Shown: positions 1 through 9,031, numbered from the stretch's first letter. The stretch: DNA of 64,000 nt from Akkermansia biwaensis (GCF_026072915.1 NZ_AP025943.1:1984001-2048000); one strand, 5' to 3'. Notes: generated from the letters alone by a model not told the origin. Numbers and translations are program-made.

Positions 1-1
1 C

Positions 2-490
2 GATCCGGACATTCTCCAGGTCGGCAAGCTGGGCAAGCCCAACCGGCCCAATACCGCGTTTGTCCAGACGCGGCTGTCTCCGGATGAACAATACACGCAT
101 GTGACCCTGTGGTGCCTGCTGTCCGCCCCTCTCATCATTTCCTGTGATCTGGAGAATATCGATTCGTTCACGATGGGCTTGCTGACCAATGACGAGGTGA
201 TTGCCGTGGATCAGGATCCGGCGGCCCGTCCGGCCCGCAGGGCGTGGAACCAGGGGAATTTCCAGGTATGGACGAAGGAGCTGGCGGACGGTTCCACGGC
301 AGCGGGCTTTTTCAATACCGGCGGCTCCAGGGAGGTTCTGAAGGTAAATCTGAAAGATATCGGCCTGTCCGGTCCCTATCAGGTGCGGGACCTTTGGAAG
401 CGTGCGGACCAGGGAACGGCGGAAGGGGACATTGCCGTGGAGCTCAACAGCCACGGTGCGGCCATGTTCCGCTTCACCAGGAAGGAGTGA
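2..490 (+). CDS. GH27 alpha-galactosidase, C-terminal part (5' truncated by window edge)
   Basis: The open frame runs in from the left edge and encodes the last ~162 residues. The first visible residues, DPDILQVG, match the conserved segment of family GH27 alpha-galactosidases that usually reads NDPDMLEVG. The following LWCLLSAPLI block matches the late barrel helix seen in the family. The remainder is the C-terminal beta-sandwich. The family hydrolyses terminal alpha-galactosides, and sequence relatives can act on alpha-GalNAc; both catalytic aspartates lie upstream of the window, so activity cannot be judged here. In a mucin-degrading host the enzyme would be expected outside the cytoplasm, but the signal peptide is not visible. 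Confidence 0.85.
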   Translation, partial: DPDILQVGKLGKPNRPNTAFVQTRLSPDEQYTHVTLWCLLSAPLIISCDLENIDSFTMGLLTNDEVIAVDQDPAARPARRAWNQGNFQVWTKELADGSTAAGFFNTGGSREVLKVNLKDIGLSGPYQVRDLWKRADQGTAEGDIAVELNSHGAAMFRFTRKE

Positions 491-836
491 CGCCCGGTAT
501 GCGGGCAGGTTTCATCGGGATGGTTTCTCCCGGGGGGTGTTCCGGGATTTTCTCCTTGATTGCGGAGTTCCGGCGGACACGTGCAGGGCTGAAGCCGGAG
601 CACCGGATTGCCTTTCCGCCCGTGTTTTCTGATTTATTTGCAGGGCGCTTCATTTACCGGTACAGGGGAAGGCTTGCGACATAGGGGAACAGCCTGGAAT
701 GAAGCTTTATTTTTCTCCTCCGTTTTTTTATTTAAGAGAATGGATACTTTAATTTTTTACTCTGAAATCAATGTATGCCCGGCAAGGAACGGGAGGGGAT
801 GCATTTGTTGTCCGGTTGCATGGGCGCAAACAAAAA
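491..836. other. Intergenic stretch, no supported gene
   Basis: Between the GH27 gene and the terminator hairpin I find no frame with plausible codon use. Short frames overlapping 491-700 continue in GC-rich shadow frames of the glycosidase. An AT-rich patch at about 700-775 could be promoter or untranslated sequence, but no motif is clear. Confidence 0.4.
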
Positions 837-864
837 GAACCGCCCCGGTAGTCCGGGACGGTTC
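837..864 (-). terminator. Rho-independent terminator of the 919-1143 gene
   Basis: A 12-bp inverted repeat (gaaccg plus a C/G-rich half) with one mismatch and a TAGT loop. On the minus strand it is followed by CTTTTTG, so it fits a terminator for the small gene just upstream. Confidence 0.65.
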
Positions 865-918
865 TCAAGGTTCAAAAGTATTGAATGTGACTTTGCCTTG
901 ATTTCTATTCAGAGCGGC

Positions 919-1143
919 TTAGGCGGCGATGCCGAAGTGCTGCTGAATGGAAGCGAAAATCTTGTCGCGGCGTGCGCGGGCTTTTTCGATGTCGCGGGTT
1001 TTCAAGGAGAATCTCAGGCGTTCCGCCGTGGAGTCAGGCTTGTGAACCGTGACGTGGCACCACCAGACCCCCCTGTTGTTCCACAGGTGATGGTTGGGGT
1101 TGTCATCATTAATTCTAAGAGCGATTTTGGTTTGGGCTTTCAT
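919..1143 (-). CDS. Small basic protein resembling an integrase arm-binding domain
   Basis: A 74-residue protein. The middle reads like the N-terminal arm-type DNA-binding fold of tyrosine recombinases: a GVWW strand, VHKPDSTAERLRFSL, then a helix of alternating Arg/Lys/Glu (KTRDIEKARARRDKI). It has no catalytic domain, and its clean stop plus terminator suggest a complete small gene rather than a fresh fragment. It is rich in positive charge, so nucleic-acid binding is plausible. It follows rpmB on the same strand after a 200-bp gap that holds a tRNA-like fragment. Function is inferred from resemblance only; it could equally be a conserved genus-specific small protein unrelated to recombinases. 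Confidence 0.6.
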   Translation of the reverse strand: MKAQTKIALRINDDNPNHHLWNNRGVWWCHVTVHKPDSTAERLRFSLKTRDIEKARARRDKIFASIQQHFGIAA

Positions 1144-1295
1144 CTGTGTGATCTTTTCCAGTGGAGGACGTCTTATATTACGTCCGATGGTATATTAATG
1201 TTTCAATAAAACCTTCAACTTGGAGGTGCCTCACTTAAGCAGATGATCCCTTGTCTTTTGGAAATCCTTTTTGCCAGTTGCTCACCTCGTTGAAG

Positions 1296-1340
1296 CCTTA
1301 GAGTTCAGCCGGTAGAGCAACGTTCAAAAAAAGAATCTTT
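1296..1340 (+). pseudogene. tRNA-like 5' fragment (D-arm plus degenerate anticodon arm)
   Basis: The sequence from about 1301 contains GTTCAGCCGGTAGAGC, which folds as a tRNA D-arm (GTTC pairing with GAGC, with the GG of the loop). A 4-bp stem with a seven-A loop follows where the anticodon arm should be. No T-arm or acceptor 3' strand is present, so it cannot be a working tRNA. It may be a relic left by an integration event, or chance. Confidence 0.3.
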
Positions 1341-1342
1341 TT

Positions 1343-1606
1343 TTACAGGAGACCTACCTTTTTAAGAGTGTTGTACGCACCGTTCTTGTTGATTGTACGC
1401 AAGGCCTTGGCGGAAATCTTCATTTTAACGAACTGGCCCAGTTCAGGAACCCAGATACGCTTTTCCTGAAGATTGGGATAAACGGTACGATTGACAGTCT
1501 TAGTGACGTGACGACCAATACCGCCCTTTTTCTTGGCAAGACCGGAGCGATGGATACGACGACCTTTGTGAGGGATGGTACCTCGGATGATGCAAATTCG
1601 GGACAT
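1343..1606 (-). CDS. rpmB: 50S ribosomal protein L28
   Basis: An 87-residue basic protein with the L28 layout: N-terminal MSRICIIRG, a Gly/Lys/Arg-rich segment, then the signature NLQEKRIWV and the C-terminal AKALRTINKNG motif. L28 binds 23S rRNA in the large subunit. The cysteine-pair zinc ligands found in some L28 proteins are not present as pairs. The gene stands alone behind a good promoter at 1641-1668. An A/T-rich hairpin (AAAAAAAG, AAT, CTTTTTTT) at 1326-1344 begins right at the stop codon and may end the transcript. Confidence 0.95.
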   Translation of the reverse strand: MSRICIIRGTIPHKGRRIHRSGLAKKKGGIGRHVTKTVNRTVYPNLQEKRIWVPELGQFVKMKISAKALRTINKNGAYNTLKKVGLL

Positions 1607-1640
1607 GGCAATCGAAGTTATTTGTTAATGCGAGGAAGAA

Positions 1641-1668
1641 AGATTACCGTATTTTTGCCCGAGGTCAA
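1641..1668 (-). promoter_or_regulatory. Candidate promoter of rpmB
   Basis: On the minus strand TTGACC, a 16-bp spacer and TAATCT lie about 35-60 bp upstream of the L28 start. It matches the pattern of the other promoters found in the window. Confidence 0.55.
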
Positions 1669-1784
1669 GAACAACTGATTAAAAGGCCCGGATTTTATGC
1701 CCGGCGCCGTGCGGACGGACTTCATTCCCTGTTAAAACGTAGCCTGCACTTGCACGCGGAGGGACTCCATGAGAGATTGGAAGC

Positions 1785-2786
1785 ATGAGTGAAAATCATT
1801 ATGCAGAGTTTTCCGAATGCGGCATGAAGCCCCAGGACGTGCTGGCTTATGTTTCCGGCCCCGTCCCGGTTCCGGCGGAGGGAGAGGTGCTGGTGCGGAT
1901 GATGGTCGCCCCGATCAATCCGGCGGATATCAATTTCATTCAGGGCGTGTACGGCGTGAAGCCCGTGCTGCCGCATTCACGCGCCGGGCTGGAAGGCTGC
2001 GGCATGGTGGAGGAGTCCCGTGCGGACGGCTTCCGGAAAGGGGACCAGGTGATTCTTTTGCGCGGCGTGGGCTCCTGGAGCGAGCTTGTGGCGGTTCCTG
2101 CCGTCAACCTGATGAAGCTGCCCGTAGCGGTGGACCCCGTGCAGGCGGCCATGCTGAAGGTGAATCCCCTCACGGCCCTGCGCATGCTGGAAGGGTTCGT
2201 GAGTCTGAAGCCCGGCGACTGGATTGTCCAGAACGCCGCCAATTCCGGGGTGGGGCGCTGCATCATCCAGCTTGCGCGCCAGATGGGCGTCAGGACGGTG
2301 AATTTTGTGAGAAGGCCGGATGAATTGAGGGAGGAGCTGACCGCGCTGGGCGCTGATCTGGTGGTCGGTGAGAATGACGAAGATGTGGTGAAGAGTACCC
2401 TGGCCCTTCTGGACGGGAAGCGTCCCGTGCTGGCTTCCAACGCCGTAGGCGGGGAAAGCGCCCTGCGCCTGATGGACATGCTCGCCCCCGGCGGAAGCAT
2501 GGTTACTTACGGAGCCATGAGCAGGAAGAGCATCAAGGTGCCGAATGGTTTCCTGATTTTCAAGGGCATCAGGCTGGAAGGCCTGTGGGTGACCCAATGG
2601 CTTAAACATGCTCCGGCGCAGGATATTGCGGCTGCCTACGACAAGCTTGCGCGGCTGATGGCGGAGGGCAGTCTGGTGCAGGCCGTGGATACGGTGTTCC
2701 CGCTGAGCGAGGTGCGCCGGGCCGTGGAGAAGGCGCAGGAAGAATTCCGCAACGGCAAGATTGTGCTGAAGATGAACGAGGCGTGA
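1785..2786 (+). CDS. Zinc-independent MDR-family oxidoreductase (2-enoyl thioester reductase-like)
   Basis: A 333-residue medium-chain dehydrogenase/reductase. The N-terminal GroES-like domain contains the family segment APINPADINFIQG (about residues 46-58). The nucleotide-binding domain carries NAANSGVGRCIIQLA (about 150-164), the variant typical of mitochondrial-type enoyl thioester reductases (MECR/Etr1), which use NADPH to reduce trans-2-enoyl-ACP or -CoA. Zinc-binding cysteines of true alcohol dehydrogenases are absent. The C-terminal FPLSEVRRAVEKA block is also typical. A fatty-acid role is therefore likely but the substrate is an inference. The stop overlaps the GTG start of the next gene, so the two are probably co-translated. 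Confidence 0.8.
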   Translation: MSENHYAEFSECGMKPQDVLAYVSGPVPVPAEGEVLVRMMVAPINPADINFIQGVYGVKPVLPHSRAGLEGCGMVEESRADGFRKGDQVILLRGVGSWSELVAVPAVNLMKLPVAVDPVQAAMLKVNPLTALRMLEGFVSLKPGDWIVQNAANSGVGRCIIQLARQMGVRTVNFVRRPDELREELTALGADLVVGENDEDVVKSTLALLDGKRPVLASNAVGGESALRLMDMLAPGGSMVTYGAMSRKSIKVPNGFLIFKGIRLEGLWVTQWLKHAPAQDIAAAYDKLARLMAEGSLVQAVDTVFPLSEVRRAVEKAQEEFRNGKIVLKMNEA

Positions 2787-3322
2787 AGTACGTCAGGAGA
2801 AAAGAGAAGGAACTGTTGTTTCCGTCCCGGTCCGGAGAGTTCTGGAGAGATTTTTTCAGCGTTCCGTGGTTCGGATGGTACTGGTTGCTTGCATGGGGAA
2901 TGGCGGCTCTGAGCCTTTATGCCCTGGGGAAAGCGGGCGGCATGTGCCTGGACAAGCACCGGTTTGCGCAGGAGAGCCTGTGCACGGAAGGGAGGGTGAT
3001 GAGCGTCACCCAGGAGTTTTTTGGGTCGGTCCGCAGATATGGCCGCATCCCGGTATGGGCTCCGAGGGTACGGTTCCTTGAGCAGGGAGGAGGCGGGGAA
3101 GTGACGTTCCAGTCTCCGTCCTTTCTGTTTTGGTCCGACTATTCCAAGGGGGATGCCGTCCGGGTCTGCTATCTGCCCGGCAATCCGGAAAATGCCCGTG
3201 TGGCGGATGGGTTCATCTGGTGGCCGGAGTCGTCCACAGCCCTGTGGCTGGCAGCGTTTCTGATAGCAGGGGAAATAACCCTGTGCCTGAAGCGGGATGC
3301 GCGAAGCGCAGTGGGAGAATAG
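2783..3322 (+). CDS. DUF3592-type membrane protein
   Basis: A 179-residue protein starting at GTG within the stop of the upstream gene (GTGA overlap). One membrane segment lies near residues 32-50 and a second near 153-170, with a beta-rich extracytoplasmic or lumenal stretch between them. The pattern of a first helix, a V-x-Y-x-F-type strand region, the YLPGNPENARV motif and a second helix is that of DUF3592 proteins, whose role is unknown. Tight coupling to the enoyl-reductase-like gene is seen, but no shared function is established. Confidence 0.65.
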   Translation: MKYVRRKEKELLFPSRSGEFWRDFFSVPWFGWYWLLAWGMAALSLYALGKAGGMCLDKHRFAQESLCTEGRVMSVTQEFFGSVRRYGRIPVWAPRVRFLEQGGGGEVTFQSPSFLFWSDYSKGDAVRVCYLPGNPENARVADGFIWWPESSTALWLAAFLIAGEITLCLKRDARSAVGE

Positions 3323-3360
3323 CCTCCGGAACGGTTGTTCCGCCGGAGGATGGTTTTGGT

Positions 3361-3786
3361 TCATCCCAGGGTGGAATCCAGCCAGGAGCTGAGGATTTCC
3401 ACGGCGGCCACCTGGTCGATCACGGGCCGGAAGCTTTTCGCCTTTTTTCCGGCGGCATGCAGTTTTTCCTGGGCGATGACGGTTGTGAGGCATTCGTCCA
3501 TGAAAATGAGGGGAAGGCCGGGCAGGGCGGCGGAGAGTTCCCTGCCGAAGGCGCGCACCTTGGCGGCCGCGCTGCCTTCCGTGCCGTCCATGCGAACGGG
3601 GAGGCCCAGCACCAAGGTGCGGATGCCCCGTTCCTGAACGATCTGCACGATGCGGGTGACGGCGTCCGTCTGCTGCCTGTGGATGGTTTCCACAGGGTGG
3701 GCCATGATGCCTACCGGATCCGTGGCCGCTATGCCTATGCGGGCTTCTCCGTAATCGATGCCCAGGGCGGGATGCTGGCTGGTCAT
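3361..3786 (-). CDS. ruvX: RuvX/YqgF family pre-16S rRNA nuclease (putative Holliday junction resolvase)
   Basis: A 141-residue RNase H-like protein of the normal family length. It has the first catalytic segment GIDYGEARIGIA (residues 9-20), the LVLGLP strand, the conserved FMDECLTT with the second acidic residues, and a terminal DQVAAVEIL segment with the last catalytic Asp. Family members process the 5' end of 16S rRNA and have been proposed as resolvases. Its start overlaps the manC stop by four bases (ATGA), and it is the last gene of the parE-uppS-manC-ruvX run on the minus strand. Confidence 0.93.
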   Translation of the reverse strand: MTSQHPALGIDYGEARIGIAATDPVGIMAHPVETIHRQQTDAVTRIVQIVQERGIRTLVLGLPVRMDGTEGSAAAKVRAFGRELSAALPGLPLIFMDECLTTVIAQEKLHAAGKKAKSFRPVIDQVAAVEILSSWLDSTLG

Positions 3787-4844
3787 CTGAGTTCGTCCGG
3801 GAGCTGGTTGACGATTTTCTTGATGTCGTCCGCCTTGTCCCTGTTTGCGATGAGGATGGCGTCCGCCGTTTCTACGACAATGAGGTTGTCCACTCCCAGC
3901 AGGGCCACGTGCTTGTCTCCGCCCTGGGAGAAGACGATGTTGCCGGAGGCGTCCTGCACGGTGATGTCCGTGTTGGTTTTATTGCGGTTGTGGCTTTCCA
4001 GATAGTCCGCTACGGATATCCAGGAGCCTACGTCGTCCCAGTCGAAGGTGGCTTCAAAGTTGAGCACCCGGTCGGCGTGCTCCATCAGCGCGAAGTCGAT
4101 GGAAATGGGAGTGAGCGAGGGGAATTCCTCCTGAAGGATGTGATGCGGATCCGGGGCTTCCGCAATATGTTCCACAAAGGAGGCCAGTTCCGGGCAGTGC
4201 TTGTCCAGCTGCTCGCAAACGGCGGGGATGCTCCAGACGAACATGCCCGCGTTCCAGCAGAAGTTGCCCTGGGCCAGATAGGAGGCGGCCGTTTCCGTAT
4301 CCGGTTTTTCCTTGAAGCGCAGGACTTCCCGGCAGGAATGGGCCGGAGAGGCGCAGGGCGTTTCCTTCCCGCGTTCAATGTAGCCGTAGGAAGGGCAGGG
4401 CCAGGTGGGTTTGATGCCTACGGTGACGAGGGCTTTTTCCTGCGCGGCGGTGTCCATGGCGGCCTGCATCAGGGTGCGGAAAGCTTCCCGGTCCTGAATG
4501 AGCTGGTCGGACGGGATGACCAGCATGACGCCGTGCGGATCCGCCGCCTTGATGAGTCCGATGCCCAGGGCGATGGCGGGAGCCGTGTCACGGCGGACGG
4601 GTTCGGATACGATGTTGTCCGCGGGGATGTCCGGCGCCTGGCGGCGCACTTCCGCCTCCTGCAAATGGTTGGTCAGGATGAAGATGTTTTGCCGGGGAAC
4701 GAGGCCGTCCAGCCGGTCGATGGCCTGGCGGAGCAGGGTGTCCTCACCGATGATATTCAGGAGCTGCTTGGGGCGGTGGTCCCGGGAAAGAGGCCAGAAG
4801 CGCGTGCCGCTGCCGCCGGCCAGAATGAGAGCATATTGATTCAT
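3783..4844 (-). CDS. manC: Mannose-1-phosphate guanylyltransferase
   Basis: The chosen start gives 353 residues beginning MNQYALILAGGSGTRFWPLS, the GTP-binding signature of the family; the frame is open 34 codons further upstream but those residues have no family match. FKEKPD and a DWDDVGSW segment complete the single nucleotidyltransferase domain. The enzyme makes GDP-mannose from GTP and mannose-1-phosphate for glycan synthesis. The isomerase domain found in bifunctional type II enzymes is absent. It lies 34 bp after uppS and overlaps ruvX. Confidence 0.92.
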   Translation of the reverse strand: MNQYALILAGGSGTRFWPLSRDHRPKQLLNIIGEDTLLRQAIDRLDGLVPRQNIFILTNHLQEAEVRRQAPDIPADNIVSEPVRRDTAPAIALGIGLIKAADPHGVMLVIPSDQLIQDREAFRTLMQAAMDTAAQEKALVTVGIKPTWPCPSYGYIERGKETPCASPAHSCREVLRFKEKPDTETAASYLAQGNFCWNAGMFVWSIPAVCEQLDKHCPELASFVEHIAEAPDPHHILQEEFPSLTPISIDFALMEHADRVLNFEATFDWDDVGSWISVADYLESHNRNKTNTDITVQDASGNIVFSQGGDKHVALLGVDNLIVVETADAILIANRDKADDIKKIVNQLPDELR

Positions 4845-4878
4845 GGCTATTCCTTGATGAATTGGGTGCAGGAGGGAA

Positions 4879-5595
4879 TCAGATGCCGCCGAAACGGCGC
4901 GTTCTGCGTGCGTAGTCCTTGACGGCCGCTTCCATGTCCTGTTCACTGAAGTCAGGCCACAGGGTGTCCGTCAGATAGAGCTCCGCATAGCTGATCTGCC
5001 AGAGCAGGAAGTTGGAAATCCTCATTTCTCCGGAGGTACGAATAAGCAGGTCCGGGTCCGGCATGCCGGCGGTGTCCAGATATTGGCCGAATGTTTCTTC
5101 CGTGATGGCGTCCGGACGGAGTTCCCCGGCGGAGATTTTTTGTGCGATTTTTCTGGCCGCGCCCGCGATTTCCGCCCGGCTCCCGTAGGAGAGGGCCAGC
5201 ACGAGGTTGATTTTGGTGTTTCCGGCGGTTTGCTCAATGCTGCGTTCCAGCAGTTTCCTGGTGCGTTCGGGCAGGCGTCCGGTGTCGCCGATGGCGAGGA
5301 GGCGCACGCCCTTGTCTTTCATTTCCCGGAGACGCTTTTTCAGGAAGTCGTGCAGCAGGAGCATCAGGGCCCGGACTTCCGTTTTGGGACGGTTCCAGTT
5401 TTCCGAGGAGAAGGCGTAGAGAGTGAGCCAGGGAATGCCGTGGGAGATGCAGAAGTCAACGCAGCGTTCTACGGTGTCCGCCCCCGCCCGGTGTCCGGCG
5501 CGGCGCGGCAGTCCGCGGCTGTGCGCCCAGCGGCCGTTGCCGTCCATGATGCAGGCGATATGGCGCGGCAGTTTTTCCTTGGGGATGGTGTGCAT
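4879..5595 (-). CDS. uppS: Isoprenyl transferase (undecaprenyl diphosphate synthase)
   Basis: The protein is 238 residues from ATG at 5595; the frame continues upstream only through sequence overlapping parE. It carries the cis-prenyltransferase signature HIACIMDGNGRWA (residues 12-24) with the catalytic Asp, the RRAGHRAG segment, and the late block RTSGEMRISNFLLWQ. The enzyme extends farnesyl diphosphate to the C55 carrier lipid used for peptidoglycan and surface glycans. It follows parE after 22 bp, in the same run as manC, which feeds sugar precursors to the same carrier. Confidence 0.95.
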   Translation of the reverse strand: MHTIPKEKLPRHIACIMDGNGRWAHSRGLPRRAGHRAGADTVERCVDFCISHGIPWLTLYAFSSENWNRPKTEVRALMLLLHDFLKKRLREMKDKGVRLLAIGDTGRLPERTRKLLERSIEQTAGNTKINLVLALSYGSRAEIAGAARKIAQKISAGELRPDAITEETFGQYLDTAGMPDPDLLIRTSGEMRISNFLLWQISYAELYLTDTLWPDFSEQDMEAAVKDYARRTRRFGGI

Positions 5596-5617
5596 AGATA
5601 GATGTCGCGCCAACAGA

Positions 5618-7459
5618 CTAGTCCATGACGGGGTCCAGTTCAACACGCAAGTTTTCCAAGATGTATTCCTGGCGTTCCCGTGTGTTTTTGCCCATGTAGA
5701 AGGCGAGCAGTTCCTTGACCTTGTGGGAGTCTTCCAGCCGTACCCGGTCCAGGCGCATGCCTTCCCCGATGAAGGCCTTGAATTCATCCGGGGAGATTTC
5801 CCCGAGGCCCTTGAAACGGGTGATTTCCGGGTTTTTGCCCAGCAGGGCGATGGCCGCTTCCCGCTCGGAGTCCGAATAGCAGTAGATGGTCTGTTGCTTG
5901 TTGCGCACGCGGAACAGGGGCGTCTGGAGGATGAAGAGATGCCCTTCCCGGATGAGTTCCGGGAAGAACTGGATGAAGAAGGTCATCAGCAGGATGCGGA
6001 TGTGCATGCCGTCGTCGTCGGCGTCCGTGGCGATGACTACTTTGTCGTACCGCAGGTCTTCCAGGCCGTTTTCAATGTTCAGGGCGTGCTGGAGGAAGTT
6101 GAATTCCTCGTTTTCGTAAACGACCTTGCGGCTCATGCCGAAGGAGTTCAGGGGCTTGCCCCGCAGGGAGAAGACCGCCTGGGTTTCCGCATCCCGCGCC
6201 GTGGTGATGGAGCCGGAGGCGGAGAGGCCTTCCGTGATGAACAGGGTGGTTTCTCCCGCGCGGGCGTGCCTGGAGTTGTAGTGCACGCGGCAGTCCCGGA
6301 GGTTTTTGTTGTGGATTTTCGCCTTCCGGGCGTTTTCCCTGGCCAGCTTCTGGATGCCGGAGAGTTCCTTGCGGTCCCGCTCCGCGTCCTTGATTTTTAT
6401 TTCCAGGGCCTTGGCGGTTTCCGGATTTTTGTGCAGGTAGTTGTCCAGTTCCCGCGCGATGAAGTTGCCGACGAAGGTGCGGATGGTTTCCCCTTCCGGG
6501 CTGATGGTGTTGGACCCCAGCTTGGTCTTTGTCTGGGATTCAAAGACGGGTTCCTTCACCTTGATGGAGATGGCGGCCACCAGGGAGGAGCGGATGTCCG
6601 CCGCCTCATAGTTCTTTTTGAAGAAGTCACGGAGGGTCTTGACGATGGCTTCCCGGAAGGCCGCCTGGTGCGTTCCCCCCTGCGTGGTATGCTGGCCGTT
6701 GACAAAGGAGTAGTGCTCCTCCCCGTACTGGCTGCCGTGCGTGAAGGCTACCTCGATGTCGTGACCTTCCATGTGGATGATCGGATAAAGGGGCTCTTCA
6801 CTCATGGCTTCCGTGAGCAGGTCCAGCAGACCGTTTTTGGAGACGTAGCGGCGCCCGTTGAAGTGCAGGACCAGTCCCTTGTTGAGGTAAGAGTAGTACC
6901 GGCACATTTTTTCAATGTATTCCGGCCGGAACTGGGTGTTTGCCGGGAAGATTTCCTGGTCCGCGTGGAAGGCCGTGCGGGTGCCGTTGGGCTCGTCCGT
7001 GCCGCCCTTCCGCCGCGCCTTGGGGACTTCCTCCCCCCGGCGGAACTGGTAGGAACGCGTTTCTCCGTCCCGGTAGGCCTGGATTTCAAAAAAGTCGGAA
7101 AGGGCGTTGACCGCCTTGATGCCCACGCCGTTGAGGCCCACGGATTTTTTAAAGGCGTCGCTGTCGTATTTGGCCCCGGTGTTGATCTTGGCGGCGCAGT
7201 CCAGCAGTTTTCCCAGCGGGATGCCGCGGCCGAAGTCGCGCACCTCGCACAGGCCGTCTGGGGTGACGTCGATGGTGATCTTTTTGCCGAATCCCATGAC
7301 GAATTCGTCAATGGAGTTGTCGATGACTTCTTTCAGCAGGACGTAAACGCCGTCGTCCGGTGAGGTTCCGTCTCCAAGTTTGCCGATGTACATCCCCGGG
7401 CGCATGCGGATGTGTTCCCGCCAGTCCAGGGTCTTGATGCTGTTTTCGTCGTAGGCCAT
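5618..7459 (-). CDS. parE: DNA topoisomerase IV subunit B-type (GyrB/ParE family)
   Basis: With the start at 7459 (MAYDENS) the product has 613 residues; an in-frame extension to 7564 has no family match. The GHKL ATPase domain shows [28 protein letters not shown] and [13 protein letters not shown]. The transducer domain and TOPRIM domain follow, with [10 protein letters not shown] and TDADDDGMH holding the catalytic Glu and metal-binding Asp residues. The EGLSAS segment replaces the usual EGDSA. The class works with ParC/GyrA to pass DNA duplexes through a double-strand break. No partner A subunit is in the window. The C-terminal layout with little extra sequence favours ParE over GyrB, but this is an inference. 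Confidence 0.88.
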   Translation of the reverse strand: MAYDENSIKTLDWREHIRMRPGMYIGKLGDGTSPDDGVYVLLKEVIDNSIDEFVMGFGKKITIDVTPDGLCEVRDFGRGIPLGKLLDCAAKINTGAKYDSDAFKKSVGLNGVGIKAVNALSDFFEIQAYRDGETRSYQFRRGEEVPKARRKGGTDEPNGTRTAFHADQEIFPANTQFRPEYIEKMCRYYSYLNKGLVLHFNGRRYVSKNGLLDLLTEAMSEEPLYPIIHMEGHDIEVAFTHGSQYGEEHYSFVNGQHTTQGGTHQAAFREAIVKTLRDFFKKNYEAADIRSSLVAAISIKVKEPVFESQTKTKLGSNTISPEGETIRTFVGNFIARELDNYLHKNPETAKALEIKIKDAERDRKELSGIQKLARENARKAKIHNKNLRDCRVHYNSRHARAGETTLFITEGLSASGSITTARDAETQAVFSLRGKPLNSFGMSRKVVYENEEFNFLQHALNIENGLEDLRYDKVVIATDADDDGMHIRILLMTFFIQFFPELIREGHLFILQTPLFRVRNKQQTIYCYSDSEREAAIALLGKNPEITRFKGLGEISPDEFKAFIGEGMRLDRVRLEDSHKVKELLAFYMGKNTRERQEYILENLRVELDPVMD

Positions 7460-8120
7460 GTAATAGTAAGCGCGCCCATGATACGGCAACCGGAGGGTAA
7501 TGACGACGAAAAAATTCCTCATACCTTCTACGCCGTGGCGGCCATTCCCGCGGAAAGCCGCCATATTGCGCGGCGGGCATGCCTTTTCAGGGCGGGAAGC
7601 TTCTCTGCGGGTTGAAATTGAAACCTTTTGCGGGCATCGGTTCCGTGTCGGCGCTTTTTGCGGTACAAGGGCTTTATCCGTTCGAATGGCCGGAGAGCGG
7701 CAACGGCCGGTTCCGCAATGGAATTTGTCATACGTAGGGGCAGGTCGGAGGAATGGAAGTGGAAAAGGCGCCGGCTTTTTCTCCTTTCAAATGGGGATAA
7801 GCCGGGTATACGGAAGTTCCTGGAGAGCGTTTTCAGGGGCTGTCCTTTTGCATGCCGCCGCACCGCGGGTTCATCATTGTTCCGCAGTCGGAAGACATTT
7901 TCATGGCAGGGGGGGAGGCGGCTAAAAGGAGAAAAGGAGGGTTTTCATGAACAGGAAGGGGAATGGTCCCGCCGGAGGGGGAACGGCATCGAGAATGAAA
8001 AACCGTGTAGTCTTCCGTTTTTTGGCATGCATGCGGCAGGGGGAGGGGCGGGAAGCACTGTAAAATTCTGCGTGAAAGGTGCTTGACCCGGCTGAAATTC
8101 CCTGCTGGAATCCGTGAGGC
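7460..8120. other. 660-bp stretch between divergent parE and ispE, no supported gene
   Basis: Several short frames exist on both strands, the longest on plus at 7628-8086, but they lack recognisable domains, start signals or consistent codon bias. The stretch would be expected to contain promoters for both flanking operons. I cannot place them with confidence. Confidence 0.4.
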
Positions 8121-8984
8121 ATGATCAGTTACAAGGCCCCGTGCAAGGTGAACGCTTCCCTCCGCGTTCTGGGAAAAAGGGAGGACGGTTTTCATGAGGT
8201 GGATACCGTGATGGTTCCGCTGGAGTTGTGCGACGAATTGGAGTTTTCCCCGGCTCCCTGTCTGGGAATGAGCTGCAACGCTCCCGGCGTGCCGGTTGAT
8301 GAGAGCAATCTGGTCATGAAGGCCGGCCGTCTGATGGAACGGGAACTGGGGCGGCCCATGCCCTGGCATGTCCATCTGGTGAAGAATGTTCCCCACGGGG
8401 CCGGGCTGGGCGGCGGCAGCAGCGATGCCGCCTGCGTGCTTGAAGCCCTGAACAGCCTGGAAGGCGGAGGACTGCCGCCGGAACGGCTGGCGGAGCTGGC
8501 CGGAGAGATCGGTTCCGACGTCGGCTTTTTCATTTACGGCACCGCCTGCCGCTGTACGGGCCGGGGAGAGAAGGTGGCGCCTCTGCCGGATTGGCGGGAA
8601 TGGGCGCCCCTGCTTGTTCTGCTTAAGCCGTCGTTCGGTGTTTCCACGCCGGATGCCTACCGCCGCTGGGCAGGTTCCCGCGAGCTTCCGGGCATTCCCT
8701 ACGGGGAACAGGAGGTGGACGGCCATGTTCTGGTCAACGACCTGGAGCGGCCCGTGTTTGAGAAGCACCTGTTCCTGGCGGAGATGAAGCGCTGGCTGCT
8801 GGAAAGGCCGGGCGTCCGCGGAGCGATGATGTCCGGTTCCGGTTCCACCATGTTTGCCGTAATGGAGGGCGGGGACGCCGCCCGCACCCTGATGGAAGAC
8901 GCCGCCCGGGAACTGGACCCCACCCTGTGGATGTGGTCCGGCCGTGTCGCGCAGCGAGGCTTTTGTAAAAACATGCCGCTGTAA
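8121..8984 (+). CDS. ispE: 4-diphosphocytidyl-2-C-methyl-D-erythritol kinase
   Basis: A 287-residue GHMP kinase. N-terminal YKAPCKVNASLRVLGKREDGFHE is the IspE start block (quoted in part here: APCKVNASLRV). The ATP-binding glycine loop PHGAGLGGGSSDAA lies near residues 92-105, and the C-terminal GAMMSGSGSTMFA motif closes the GHMP fold. The enzyme phosphorylates CDP-methylerythritol in the MEP pathway for isoprenoids, which would supply the substrate chain used by UppS encoded 2.5 kb away. It heads a plus-strand run with the secreted protein and dinG-type genes. Confidence 0.95.
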   Translation: MISYKAPCKVNASLRVLGKREDGFHEVDTVMVPLELCDELEFSPAPCLGMSCNAPGVPVDESNLVMKAGRLMERELGRPMPWHVHLVKNVPHGAGLGGGSSDAACVLEALNSLEGGGLPPERLAELAGEIGSDVGFFIYGTACRCTGRGEKVAPLPDWREWAPLLVLLKPSFGVSTPDAYRRWAGSRELPGIPYGEQEVDGHVLVNDLERPVFEKHLFLAEMKRWLLERPGVRGAMMSGSGSTMFAVMEGGDAARTLMEDAARELDPTLWMWSGRVAQRGFCKNMPL

Positions 8985-9031
8985 GCGGCGTTGCCTTGAC
9001 GGCGGGGGATGCGTGCCGTTACACTTCACGC

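Noticed and set aside
5423-7363. A 646-codon plus-strand open frame inside parE
   Set aside because: It is antisense to a full-length topoisomerase gene; the long frame is a by-product of high third-position GC and its translation is low-complexity Gly/Val/Phe-rich.
7628-8086. A 152-codon plus-strand frame ahead of ispE
   Set aside because: Arg/Gly/Ser-rich, no signal, no conserved motif, and several equal-length competing frames.
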